This document shows positions 42,206 to 51,330 of a stretch of 64,000 nt of DNA, one piece after another. Position 1 is the first letter of the stretch; every line of letters begins with the position of its first letter. Made by a program: the position numbers and the translations under genes. The stretch spans positions 124,001-188,000 of the forward strand of contig JAFTTJ010000016.1 of NCBI GenBank assembly GCA_017466825.1, in the 5' to 3' direction. The notes beneath the pieces are model-generated. The model searched no databases. It saw only the letters and a list, made by a program, of their open reading frames with translations, and was not told where the DNA came from. Origin of the DNA: Clostridia bacterium (GTDB lineage Bacteria; Bacillota; Clostridia; Christensenellales; Borkfalkiaceae).

Positions 42206-45200
42206 TGGGAAAATTTGACTCATTTTACGAAGCAAAAAACTATATTATTGACATGATGCGAACTGAAATCGTAGGGCCTGTTAAGGAAGACGAGATTTTA
42301 GATTCTGCTCCGCTAAATACTTACGTTGCTGGAATTTTATGGGCACGCCCATTAAATTCCAATGGAAATAGTTCTGAAACAGAAGAAGAGCGTGAGTATG
42401 AAATGCATCGTGCTGTGTTGGAAGGAGAACCAATTGAGGAAGGAGAGGAGGAAAAAGCTGTTCCTGATGAAATTGCAATTGAAGAATTTCAAGGCGATAT
42501 TGTCGCAAATTCTTCAATAAGAAAACCTTCTACAATGGGCATAAGCGTTATGCTTTCACCAGAGACAAAAAATGTACAGGTAAGTTTTTCTTTTGCCAAA
42601 TATGAACATTCTGAAGAAGAGCGAGAATATGGCAACGAAGGGAAGAAACGTGTTTATTACTTGTATTCTCGAAAAGCGTATAAATTTAATTTAACGTTTG
42701 ATTTTTCTAAAGAAAGTGTTGAATATTTGCCTCTTGATAATGAAAAATTGGTGGGATATAATATCACAATCAAAGCGACAAAGAGAATGGGGAAGGCTGG
42801 TGAATCTCGTTTAGTAACCTTCTCTGTTTCAAATGATTTAAAAGCGCAATCTAAAGATATTGTATTAAACGAAAGTGCATTGTTTCAGTGTAAACTAAAT
42901 TTAAGAACTGAGCAAGGTGAATTTTTGCCTCTAGACCCTGGGTATTCTTCCGTGTATGATGTAGAGGATGAAATTTTGTCGATGCAGTATAAAGACGTGT
43001 TAAATTTTGCTCAAGGACATGGTTGTGCGACAGCTGTTTCGGAGAAGGATGGTAAATGTGAACACGTTTGGTCAGAATTTATTCCTGTTTTTGAACTTAA
43101 GCAAATGAAACCACCAGAGGTTGAAGATAAAGAACTTTTCTCCTTGCGCTTTTTGCATACGGGCACTAAACAACAGATTATAAGTAGATTAAAAAATTTT
43201 ATTGAGTTGTATAAGCACTGGGCTGACCAACAAAAAAAACGAGGCGAAACTGAGGCTTTCACCAAATATAAAAGAGCTGTAAAAGATTGTTTAAGGAAAA
43301 TTGAAATTTGCACTGAAAGAATATCTGAAGGAATAAAATGTTTGGCTGAAAATGATATCGCTTGGAAATCATTTGTTTTTGCCAATAAGGCGATGTATAA
43401 ACAAAGGGTTAGTATGGCGCTAATCAAGGGTGGCATTAACAATGCTTCTGAGTTTAGTAAAAAGATGTCAGAACCTTGTTGGTATCCATTTCAGTTGTTT
43501 TACCTATTAATGATTATACCAGATTTTATTGATAGTGATAGTCCATTTAAAGATGTGGTTGACTTGTTATGGTTTCCGACTGGTGGCGGTAAAACGGAAG
43601 CTTATTTGGCAGTATCAGCTTTTATAATTTTCTATGAAAGATTAAGAAAACAAAAAAGCGTGTTTGGTACGACGATTATAATGCGTTATACCTTACGTCT
43701 TCTAACGATACAACAGTTTGAGAGGGCATCTGCTTTAATATGTGCTTGTGAAAACGTTAGAAAAGAAGAACGTTTGGGCGGGAACGAGATTTCTATTGGT
43801 TTATGGATAGGTGGAGGTAGTGCTCCTAACACAATAGAGGATGCAATTAAGGCTCTTGAAAAATTGCGTGCCGGCGAACAACTTTACGAATTAGCGGACC
43901 CTGTTCAAATTACAAAATGCCCGTATTGTGGTAAAAAATTAAATGCATTAAATTATCACATTGAAAATAATAGAATGGAAATAATGTGTGATAACTGTGG
44001 GCACTTACCTGTTTATATCGTCGATACTGATATTTATGAAAAGATGCCAACGCTTGTAGTAAGTACTGTTGATAAATTTGCTCGCATTGTTTGGGAAGAA
44101 CGTGCAGGGCGTATTTTCGGTTGCAATGTTGATGCTACTAAGCCACGCCTCATTATTCAAGATGAATTGCACTTGATTTCAGGTCCACTTGGGACACTGA
44201 CGGGTTTATATGAAACAGCTGTAGATAAGCTGTGTTGGGATGATAATGGGGTAAAACCTAAAATTATTGCATCTACTGCTACAGTAAAAAATGCTGCTTA
44301 TCAAATAAAAGGTTTATATAATAGAAATCATTTCCAATTTCCACCGAGTGGCTTAGACAACAAAGATTCATTTTTTGCTGAGCAAGCAACAAAAGACGAT
44401 AAACCGAGCAGGTTTTATGTCGGATTATCGGAACAAGGAGGAAGCATGGTGGATTTAATGATTCGCGTGTTTTCTGCTTTAAGTTTAAGTGATTTCTATC
44501 TTGAAAAATCAGGGGTAGAAGAAAAAGTTTTGGACCAATATTACACGATAATTGGATATTTCAATGCAATAAAAGATTTAGGAACGGCATCAACCATTTT
44601 AAGAGAGAGAATGTATAATTATATATCGTCATTAATAAATGGTAAGTTTTGTGTTGAATCCGAAAAGTTAAACGTGGAAAAATTGGAAAATGGAAAATAT
44701 AAAGAAGAGATAAAAATGAAAGCAGGCGAGTTAACTAGCCGTAAAAATTCATCTGAAATAAGGGGTATTTTAGATGACTTAAATATAGGATATAAGCTTG
44801 ATGATAAAGATATGGCGTATAAATACGTATTGTCTTCAAATATGTTTTCAGTAGGGGTCGATATTGATAGACTTGGCCTGATGGCTGTTTATGGACAACC
44901 TAAAAGCAATGCCGATTATATTCAGGCAACTAGTCGTGTAGGTCGTTCTAATCCTGGTATAGTATTTTGTCTATATAATGCGTTTAGGTCTCGTGACAGG
45001 TCTCATTATGAAAGATTTAATCAATATCATAGTTGTTTTTATAAACACGTGGAATCAACTAGTGTAACTCCATTTTCTATGCGTAGTATTGAAAAAGGGC
45101 TACATGCAGTATTTATTGCATTGGTGAGACACTTAGTTTCAGGAATGAGTTCTAATGACTCTGCAAGGTTGTTTAATGCTAATAATTCTAAAGTTTGCGA

Positions 45201-45465
45201 AATAGAAGAGTATTTACTTAATAGAATTAAAGAAATACAACCTGCAGCTTTAGATGGTGCAATCGCCTTTTTAGAAGATTTCAAATACGCGTGGATGAAC
45301 GCTGGTTCGTCTTTAGTGTATGATGTTAGAAAAAAAGGTCGTGTTGCGGGGGAATATATATCTTTATTACAATCTTCCGAAAATGATAACGAAGATTTTA
45401 CTGTTTTGAATTCAGTGAGAAATGTTGAAAGTAGCTCAAATGTGTTTATTGTCCAGGAGGTATAA
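42205..45465 (+). CDS. drmA: DrmA-like DISARM helicase
   Basis: A 1086-residue SF2-type helicase with the DrmA pattern. An N-terminal region of about 440 residues precedes Walker A LLWFPTGGGKTEAYLAV (about 452). TIIMRYTLRLLTIQQFERA follows, then a zinc-binding CPYCGKKL ... CDNCG (about 572-600), the STVDKFARIVW stretch, DELHLISGPLGTLTGLYE (about 651) in place of a DEAH box, ASTATV, and the C-terminal SRVGRSNPGIVFCLYNAFRSRD (about 909). I start at ATG 42205, which overlaps the helicase stop and has GGAGG before it. DISARM uses DrmA with DrmB to restrict phage. Confidence 0.85.
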   Translation: MGKFDSFYEAKNYIIDMMRTEIVGPVKEDEILDSAPLNTYVAGILWARPLNSNGNSSETEEEREYEMHRAVLEGEPIEEGEEEKAVPDEIAIEEFQGDIVANSSIRKPSTMGISVMLSPETKNVQVSFSFAKYEHSEEEREYGNEGKKRVYYLYSRKAYKFNLTFDFSKESVEYLPLDNEKLVGYNITIKATKRMGKAGESRLVTFSVSNDLKAQSKDIVLNESALFQCKLNLRTEQGEFLPLDPGYSSVYDVEDEILSMQYKDVLNFAQGHGCATAVSEKDGKCEHVWSEFIPVFELKQMKPPEVEDKELFSLRFLHTGTKQQIISRLKNFIELYKHWADQQKKRGETEAFTKYKRAVKDCLRKIEICTERISEGIKCLAENDIAWKSFVFANKAMYKQRVSMALIKGGINNASEFSKKMSEPCWYPFQLFYLLMIIPDFIDSDSPFKDVVDLLWFPTGGGKTEAYLAVSAFIIFYERLRKQKSVFGTTIIMRYTLRLLTIQQFERASALICACENVRKEERLGGNEISIGLWIGGGSAPNTIEDAIKALEKLRAGEQLYELADPVQITKCPYCGKKLNALNYHIENNRMEIMCDNCGHLPVYIVDTDIYEKMPTLVVSTVDKFARIVWEERAGRIFGCNVDATKPRLIIQDELHLISGPLGTLTGLYETAVDKLCWDDNGVKPKIIASTATVKNAAYQIKGLYNRNHFQFPPSGLDNKDSFFAEQATKDDKPSRFYVGLSEQGGSMVDLMIRVFSALSLSDFYLEKSGVEEKVLDQYYTIIGYFNAIKDLGTASTILRERMYNYISSLINGKFCVESEKLNVEKLENGKYKEEIKMKAGELTSRKNSSEIRGILDDLNIGYKLDDKDMAYKYVLSSNMFSVGVDIDRLGLMAVYGQPKSNADYIQATSRVGRSNPGIVFCLYNAFRSRDRSHYERFNQYHSCFYKHVESTSVTPFSMRSIEKGLHAVFIALVRHLVSGMSSNDSARLFNANNSKVCEIEEYLLNRIKEIQPAALDGAIAFLEDFKYAWMNAGSSLVYDVRKKGRVAGEYISLLQSSENDNEDFTVLNSVRNVESSSNVFIVQEV

Positions 45466-45468
45466 TAA

Positions 45469-47271
45469 ATGGGATTAATAAGAAAAAACTCCTCTGCAAG
45501 TAAGCCTTTTGTTGTAGGTAAAGTAAGACAAAGTCAAGCAATTACTACGTTTGGGATAGGTTCTATGGTTGATTTTGTTAATCAAACGGCTATTATTTGT
45601 GGTACTGATAAATGGGATTGGTGTAATGATAAAGAATTTAAAATACATAATGTAAACCTTCAAAATTTGTTAAATGTAAAATACTTTGTAAAGCCTAAAA
45701 TATCATTAAAAGAAAACGCATGGGAAAATGACACGCCTGATTTACCAGCAGTGGTTTTTCCTAAAACTTTATATAATCCTAGGTGTCAAACGTTAGAAAA
45801 AGCAGGTCGATCGGATTGTAAACTTGACCATGGAAAATATAAATGTTATTGTGAAAAATGTAAAGGAAAAAGTCAATATCTCCCCTCAAGATTTGTGCTA
45901 GTTTGCCCGAAAGGACATATTGAAGATTTTCCGTATGAATGGTGGGTTCATGAAGCTCAAGGGAAAGAAAAGTGCGAAAAACCGAAATTGAGGATGTATT
46001 ATGTCGGAAACAAAACCGATATGGATAGCTTGTTTGTGGAATGTACTTGTTGCGGCGCAAAAAGATCGATGAAGGGAGCAAGTGCGCGTAATGCGTTTGC
46101 TAATTATTCGTGTTCAGGGAATCGTCCATGGCTAGGGGATAAGGAAACTTGTACAGCTAATGAAGAACAACAATATATGCAAATGCGAATCAGAAACGAA
46201 AGTAGTGTTTATTTTCCATGTACTGTTAGCGCATTAACAATTCCACCCTGGAGTACTAAGCTTGCAAAAAAGATACAAGAAAACAAGACGGAATATGAAA
46301 GAATAGTGGGGCCATTAACTGATTCGGACAAGCCTAGATTCATTGAGAAATTATGTAAGGAATTTCCTTATTTTGAAAAGTTAACAATAGAAGAATTGTT
46401 GAATAAATTGTTGGATAATGAAACTGAAGTTGTTCAAACTATGCAATCCATAATGGAAGATGAATACGATGCTATTTTAACATATAATACAGAAGATAAA
46501 AATAGCGATTATTTATCGCATGAGGAAGAAGTATCTGCTGAGTATAATCACATAATAGATAAAACAATAGCAATAGAAAGATTGACTGTTGTGACCGCAA
46601 TGGTTGGTTTTACGCGATTGACTGCACCTACAGGATACAATGCCCCTAATTTGGTTCCTATTTCTAAATCTTCAAAAGAATGGTATCCTGGCATTGAACA
46701 ACGTGGAGAAGGAATTTTTATCAAGTTTAATCAAACTATTTTAGATAAGTGGATGAGTAAATATGGCAGTCGTTATGAGTTTATGGGAGAAAGACTAAAA
46801 GAATCTTTTTTTGAAAATGATAGATTTTCTCCACAATATGTGTTCTTACATACTTTTGCCCATTTATTTATTAGGGAGTTGTCGAATTTGTGTGGATATA
46901 CTTCGGCATCCATTAAAGAAAGAATTTATTCTACTTATAAAGATGGTAAAAAGAAGATGTCTGGAGTGTTAGTTTACACTTCTACAGCCGATTCTGATGG
47001 AAGTTTAGGTGGATTAACTGAACAGGCACAAAAAATCAACATGGAAAGATTGTTGAAGTCTTTGCTAGAAAGAGGTAAATGGTGTAGTTCGGACCCTGTT
47101 TGTTATACGTCAAAAGAACAGGGCTTTATGTCTTTGAACTATGCTGCATGTTTTGCATGCACATTATTGCCAGAAACGTCTTGTGAATTTAGAAACGTTT
47201 TGTTGGATAGATGTTCTGTATGCGGAATGCCTGGTAATGAGGAGTTAGGATTATTAAATTGGAGGAAATAA
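45469..47271 (+). CDS. drmB: DrmB-like protein (DUF1998)
   Basis: A 600-residue DISARM DrmB homologue. The N-terminal VGKVRQSQAITTFGIGSMVD is the typical opening. Cys clusters CYCEKC, CTCCG and CSGNRPW suggest zinc binding. The C-terminal DUF1998 domain has YVFLHTFAHLFIRELS, YTSTADSDGSLGGLTEQA and the Cys-rich end AACFACTLLPETSCEFRN plus CSVCG. It begins 3 bases after the DrmA-like gene. DrmA and DrmB form the core complex in DISARM, but the PLD protein DrmC is missing here. Confidence 0.88.
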   Translation: MGLIRKNSSASKPFVVGKVRQSQAITTFGIGSMVDFVNQTAIICGTDKWDWCNDKEFKIHNVNLQNLLNVKYFVKPKISLKENAWENDTPDLPAVVFPKTLYNPRCQTLEKAGRSDCKLDHGKYKCYCEKCKGKSQYLPSRFVLVCPKGHIEDFPYEWWVHEAQGKEKCEKPKLRMYYVGNKTDMDSLFVECTCCGAKRSMKGASARNAFANYSCSGNRPWLGDKETCTANEEQQYMQMRIRNESSVYFPCTVSALTIPPWSTKLAKKIQENKTEYERIVGPLTDSDKPRFIEKLCKEFPYFEKLTIEELLNKLLDNETEVVQTMQSIMEDEYDAILTYNTEDKNSDYLSHEEEVSAEYNHIIDKTIAIERLTVVTAMVGFTRLTAPTGYNAPNLVPISKSSKEWYPGIEQRGEGIFIKFNQTILDKWMSKYGSRYEFMGERLKESFFENDRFSPQYVFLHTFAHLFIRELSNLCGYTSASIKERIYSTYKDGKKKMSGVLVYTSTADSDGSLGGLTEQAQKINMERLLKSLLERGKWCSSDPVCYTSKEQGFMSLNYAACFACTLLPETSCEFRNVLLDRCSVCGMPGNEELGLLNWRK

Positions 47272-47272
47272 G

Positions 47273-48934
47273 GTGAAGCTTATCCCAAATGTTTTAGGTA
47301 ATGAGTGTAAAAGTAATGCCGAAAGAAAAGTGTTTAAGTATTTGAAGGAGACTTCTTTCGACGAGGGCTATGCGTTTCATTCTGTTGGATTGCCCGAGCA
47401 CGAAAAGAAATCTTATTCTGAAGCAGATTTTATTGTTGTTACTAAATTTGGTGTATTATGTTTGGAAGTCAAAGGAGGGCAAGTAGATTGCGCTAATGGC
47501 GTGTGGGAATTTACTGATAGGTTTGGTAAAAAAAGTGTTAAAAATGAAGGCCCATTTGATCAAGCTGCAGGAGCATTATTTGCCTTAAAAACTGCATTAC
47601 TTAAACAATTTTACTGGGCGAAAAATATATCTTTTGCTAGTGGAGTCGTTATTCCTGATGTAACTTTTTCATACAGGGGTGTTTCAATTATTCCAGAAAT
47701 TCTATATGATTTTTCTTCAACTTTTTCTTTTGATGAATATATCAAGAAATGTCACGACTATTGGGACGATAGAAACAGAAGAGAATTTTCGTTTTTATCA
47801 AATGAAGAGATTGATCAAATAAAGAAGTTTATAAGAGATGACTTGCATTTTGTTCCAGCAGTAAGCAGTGTGGTAAATTCTATTGACGAACAGTTGATAA
47901 GGCTCACAGAGGAACAAATAAAAGTTTTGGATGCATTAGAAGAAAATGAAAAATTGCTCATTAATGGTCCAGCTGGTTCAGGTAAAACGTTGATTGCAAT
48001 GCAATATGCGCGTAATTGCGTGGAGAAGGGTAAAAGAGTTCTTTTTTTAACTTACAATAAAATGCTTGCAACGTTTTTGTCAAAAACCAATGCGTCTGAT
48101 TGCCTGTTTATAAAACATTTTCATGGTTTAATATCGGATTATATTGCTATTGATCCTAATCGAGTTAGTGATGCGAATTATTATTCCACATATTTACCCG
48201 AACAGTTATTAAAATATTTGTCAAACCATAAGACTATACAATATGATGTTTTGATAGTAGATGAAGGCCAAGATTTGTTAAATATAAAATATTTTCCTAT
48301 CTTTGATAAATTACTTAAAAAAGGATTGTATAATGGCAATTGGATGTTTTTCTATGATAGCAACCAAAATTTATTTAATAGGAATAGATTTGATAAGGCA
48401 ATGGAAGCTTTGCAAAGATATTATCCAATTAAATATAGATTAACAAAAAATTGTAGAAACACGGAGCCTATCTCACTATTTAATAAGCATATTTCTGGGA
48501 TTGAGTCAGGGAAAGCCATTGTAGATGGTGAAAATGTAAACATAATTAGCTGTAATGAAATTGATTTTGATAATAAGTTGGATAGTTTAATTTCAACGCT
48601 AATTGAATCTGGCGTTAAACAAAGTGAGATAGTGGTTTTATCTCCTGTTTTATTTGAAAATTCTATAATTGCTGGATATGAAGGAAAATACAAAGCTCTT
48701 ATAGCTAAGTTTTCTGGAGATTTTAATATATGCAATATTAATTACGCAACGATTCAGTCTTATAAAGGCTTAGATTCTAAGGTTGTGATCGCTGTGGATA
48801 TTCACAAGGAGAATTTAGAAGATAAAAGTATTTTGCTTTATACATTGTTGTCTAGAGCTAGAACTTTATTATATATTTTGTCGGATGGTGAAACCGAGAA
48901 AGAGCTAAAATATAAAGTTTTAATGGGTTTATAA
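47273..48934 (+). CDS. NERD-domain nuclease fused to SF1 helicase
   Basis: A 553-residue protein. The N-terminal NERD domain (about 10-140) has SEADFIVVTKFGVLCLEVKGG with the Asp and Glu-x-Lys expected of its PD-(D/E)XK-like site. The helicase part has Walker A INGPAGSGKTLIAMQY (about 230), RVLFLTYNKMLATFL, Walker B LIVDEGQDLLN (about 326), TKNCRNTEPI and SYKGLDSKVVIAV. The start is GTG at 47273 with GGAGG 8 bases upstream; no ATG fits. It begins one base after the DrmB-like stop and closes the operon, so it may supply the nuclease of this DISARM-like system. Confidence 0.8.
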   Translation: MKLIPNVLGNECKSNAERKVFKYLKETSFDEGYAFHSVGLPEHEKKSYSEADFIVVTKFGVLCLEVKGGQVDCANGVWEFTDRFGKKSVKNEGPFDQAAGALFALKTALLKQFYWAKNISFASGVVIPDVTFSYRGVSIIPEILYDFSSTFSFDEYIKKCHDYWDDRNRREFSFLSNEEIDQIKKFIRDDLHFVPAVSSVVNSIDEQLIRLTEEQIKVLDALEENEKLLINGPAGSGKTLIAMQYARNCVEKGKRVLFLTYNKMLATFLSKTNASDCLFIKHFHGLISDYIAIDPNRVSDANYYSTYLPEQLLKYLSNHKTIQYDVLIVDEGQDLLNIKYFPIFDKLLKKGLYNGNWMFFYDSNQNLFNRNRFDKAMEALQRYYPIKYRLTKNCRNTEPISLFNKHISGIESGKAIVDGENVNIISCNEIDFDNKLDSLISTLIESGVKQSEIVVLSPVLFENSIIAGYEGKYKALIAKFSGDFNICNINYATIQSYKGLDSKVVIAVDIHKENLEDKSILLYTLLSRARTLLYILSDGETEKELKYKVLMGL

Positions 48935-48964
48935 TAAGCAAATTAAAAGTGGACAAGTATATAA

Positions 48965-49429
48965 ATTACAGAGCAATGTGCAGATGAAAATTTTTTTAGA
49001 ATAGACGACAATAACCGTAAGACGTTATTTATGGAAATGGTTGAGCAAATGGATATGAGTTATTCATATAAGCCCGTTTTGCTCAAAGCGGTATTACAAT
49101 ACGCCGACAAGCAAGGACGAGTAAAGATTGAAGATATTGTTGCTTATTTTAAGGCATATTATGAAGATAGGCGTGTTAAAGGGTTGAAGGTTGAGAAACA
49201 AAATAGCATCTTCGCAAAAGGTGGATACACCGATAAAGAAGCGGAACACAATATTCTTTCTAATCCATTTAAGCGTTTTGAAGATATGAATATGATGCGC
49301 CATACAAAAACGCTTGGAATCGTGGAAGTGGATTCAACCGTTTGGAAGAAACTTTCGGATGACGAGAAAGTGCATATACTTTCTGTTTGCGATAAGAAGT
49401 TGGACGAATATTACGAAAGAATAAAGTAA
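48965..49429 (+). pseudogene. C-terminal fragment of a helicase-type defence protein
   Basis: The frame is open from 48965 but lacks a start codon with a ribosome site near its beginning; ATG 49031 lies inside conserved sequence. FFRIDDNNRKTLFMEMVEQ is followed by YKPVLLKAVLQYADKQGRV, then LSNPFKRFEDMNMMRHTKTL and a helical end. From memory this is the C-terminal domain of some clostridial DEAD/DEAH-box helicase family proteins. The rest of such a gene is absent, so this is best read as a remnant of a replaced system. Confidence 0.45.
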
Positions 49430-49534
49430 AATTATGCTTTTAGGGGTTAAATTCGACAATTGCGGAAAAATATTATGATTACTGCGGAATAGATTTTAAA
49501 TTTGGTTATGTTATAATAGAAATAGGTGAGTGTT

Positions 49535-49927
49535 ATGGTAGAAGTAGTTGCGGCACTTATTTGGGATAAGGATAAGTTTTTGATTTGCCAAAGGCCTGCT
49601 AATAAAGCAAGAGCTCTTTTATGGGAGTTTGTTGGTGGAAAGGTTGAGCAAGGCGAAACAAAAGAACAAGCCTTAATCCGTGAGTGCAAAGAAGAATTAA
49701 ATATTACGCTTAACGTGGGGGATGTTTTTATGGAAGTTGTCCACGAATATCCTGACATTACCGTGCATTTAACTTTGTTTAATGCAACAATATCCGAAGG
49801 CGTTCCACAAAAACTGGAACATAACGATATTAAATGGATAACGTCGGCAGAAATTCCAAACTACAATTTCTGCCCTGCGGATGAAGAGATTTTAGATAAG
49901 ATGATTAGATTAGCCAAAACAAAATGA
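49535..49927 (+). CDS. Nudix hydrolase, MutT-like
   Basis: A 130-residue Nudix protein with the complete box GGKVEQGETKEQALIRECKEEL in GX5EX7REUXEEXGU order (the last Gly is replaced: KEELNI). The N-terminal VAALIWDKDKFLICQRP is typical of MutT-type 8-oxo-dGTP diphosphatases. I prefer ATG 49535 over the upstream GTG at 49526, because AGGTG is better spaced. It stands alone between defence modules. MutT-like sanitation is the default reading; a role in defence is not shown. Confidence 0.8.
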   Translation: MVEVVAALIWDKDKFLICQRPANKARALLWEFVGGKVEQGETKEQALIRECKEELNITLNVGDVFMEVVHEYPDITVHLTLFNATISEGVPQKLEHNDIKWITSAEIPNYNFCPADEEILDKMIRLAKTK

Positions 49928-50055
49928 GGGATTTTTCATTTGCATACAGTAAAGAATATTTAAATAATAGCAAAAAAGTCTAAGGAGATGCTATGTAATA
50001 CGAATCAATGGTTTATTATCATTGCGAATTATTAATTTGATTTGGAGTACAAATT

Positions 50056-51306
50056 TTGAGCAAAGATTATAATTTTTATTTTGATGAAACATATCACGAC
50101 AAAGCGATTACATTATCCGAGAGAAAGTTGAATATTCTTGCCGATAATATCTTAGATGATTACATTGGCTTCTTTTGGGGAGCTCGCGAGGATAAAATAC
50201 CTGAAACTTTAGAGTTGTTTTTAAAGGTTGAAATAGAATTCAAGAAAGCTTTTTCGATGTCCGCAGAGAAAGAATTAAAAAGTCGCTGCTTTAGCAATAA
50301 TCAATTTAAGTATGGCGTAAAATCATTTAGTAATGTGCTATTGAATTTTTATACTAAACTATTTGATGTGTGCATAGACCGAAAATTAATATTTCAAATA
50401 GAAATTATTAGCAAAATGGAAATCCTTGTTAGAAGATTATTCCCTGACAGAGAGTGGTTTCGTAGGAATTGTTTTATTTATGACGTCTTTGTGTACTCGT
50501 TTTCCAAAATGCTTATTAACTATAACCATCAAGAACTCATAGATGTATTATGTCGTTTGGATGGGGCAACTAATGAAGAATGCATAGATGTATTAAACAA
50601 AACGGTGCTTAACATAATAGAAGCTGGCGAAAATGTTGATAGAAAAGGCGCAGAAGTACACCTATACAAGCAGTTCTTACCGATATTTAATTGCCCTGGA
50701 TTAAAAATCAATGCCGTAGGAATTCAAAAGTGGATATATTTCGCTAACTTTGATGGGCTGTGTAATCTTTTGAAGGAGTTATCAATTAATCCTAGAAGAA
50801 TTAACCTATATATTGATAAAGAAGATAATACTGTTACTACAGCTCAATCATATCCGTTTAAGATAACTATAGGTGTTGAATCTAAAGATAATATAGGGGT
50901 TAGAATATCTGATTGGTTGGTCGGATTTATAGGTAAAATGATTTGGGGGTTGGTTCACGATCCTCAAGTTATAGAGGAGAAAATTGTAGATATTGAAGCT
51001 ATCAAAACGCCAGATTTTTCAAGAAGAAGGTTAATAAATTCAAAGTGGTTTGATTTGAATGAAAAGCAATTTGATTGTTACAAGAAAGCGGCAAAATGCT
51101 TTATAACTCAGCAACCTCATAAATGGACAATTTTACATTGTACATATGCTGATCATTATATTCAATTTACGACATTATTGAGATATATTAATCAGTTCAC
51201 TTTTGATCAATATATTCAAATAGGACCAGAGACGCATCGAGATAAATATACAGAGTTTTGTCTGATTGAAATGCAGGCATATTATAAAACTATAGAAAAA
51301 ATTTGA
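50056..51306 (+). CDS. DUF3800-like protein (predicted RNase H fold)
   Basis: A 416-residue protein. The start NFYFDETYHDKAI resembles the first acidic motif of DUF3800 (FYFDES). SKDNIGVRISDWLVGFIGKM (about 276-295) resembles its last motif (giQxADlvaG). Residues between are helical and divergent. The TTG at 50056 is supported by GGAG 8 bases earlier. It stands 24 bases before a helicase-nuclease gene, so the two probably form one system. A nuclease role is predicted by fold only. Confidence 0.55.
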   Translation: MSKDYNFYFDETYHDKAITLSERKLNILADNILDDYIGFFWGAREDKIPETLELFLKVEIEFKKAFSMSAEKELKSRCFSNNQFKYGVKSFSNVLLNFYTKLFDVCIDRKLIFQIEIISKMEILVRRLFPDREWFRRNCFIYDVFVYSFSKMLINYNHQELIDVLCRLDGATNEECIDVLNKTVLNIIEAGENVDRKGAEVHLYKQFLPIFNCPGLKINAVGIQKWIYFANFDGLCNLLKELSINPRRINLYIDKEDNTVTTAQSYPFKITIGVESKDNIGVRISDWLVGFIGKMIWGLVHDPQVIEEKIVDIEAIKTPDFSRRRLINSKWFDLNEKQFDCYKKAAKCFITQQPHKWTILHCTYADHYIQFTTLLRYINQFTFDQYIQIGPETHRDKYTEFCLIEMQAYYKTIEKI

Positions 51307-51330
51307 TTTTGTATAATAAAACGAGGAATC

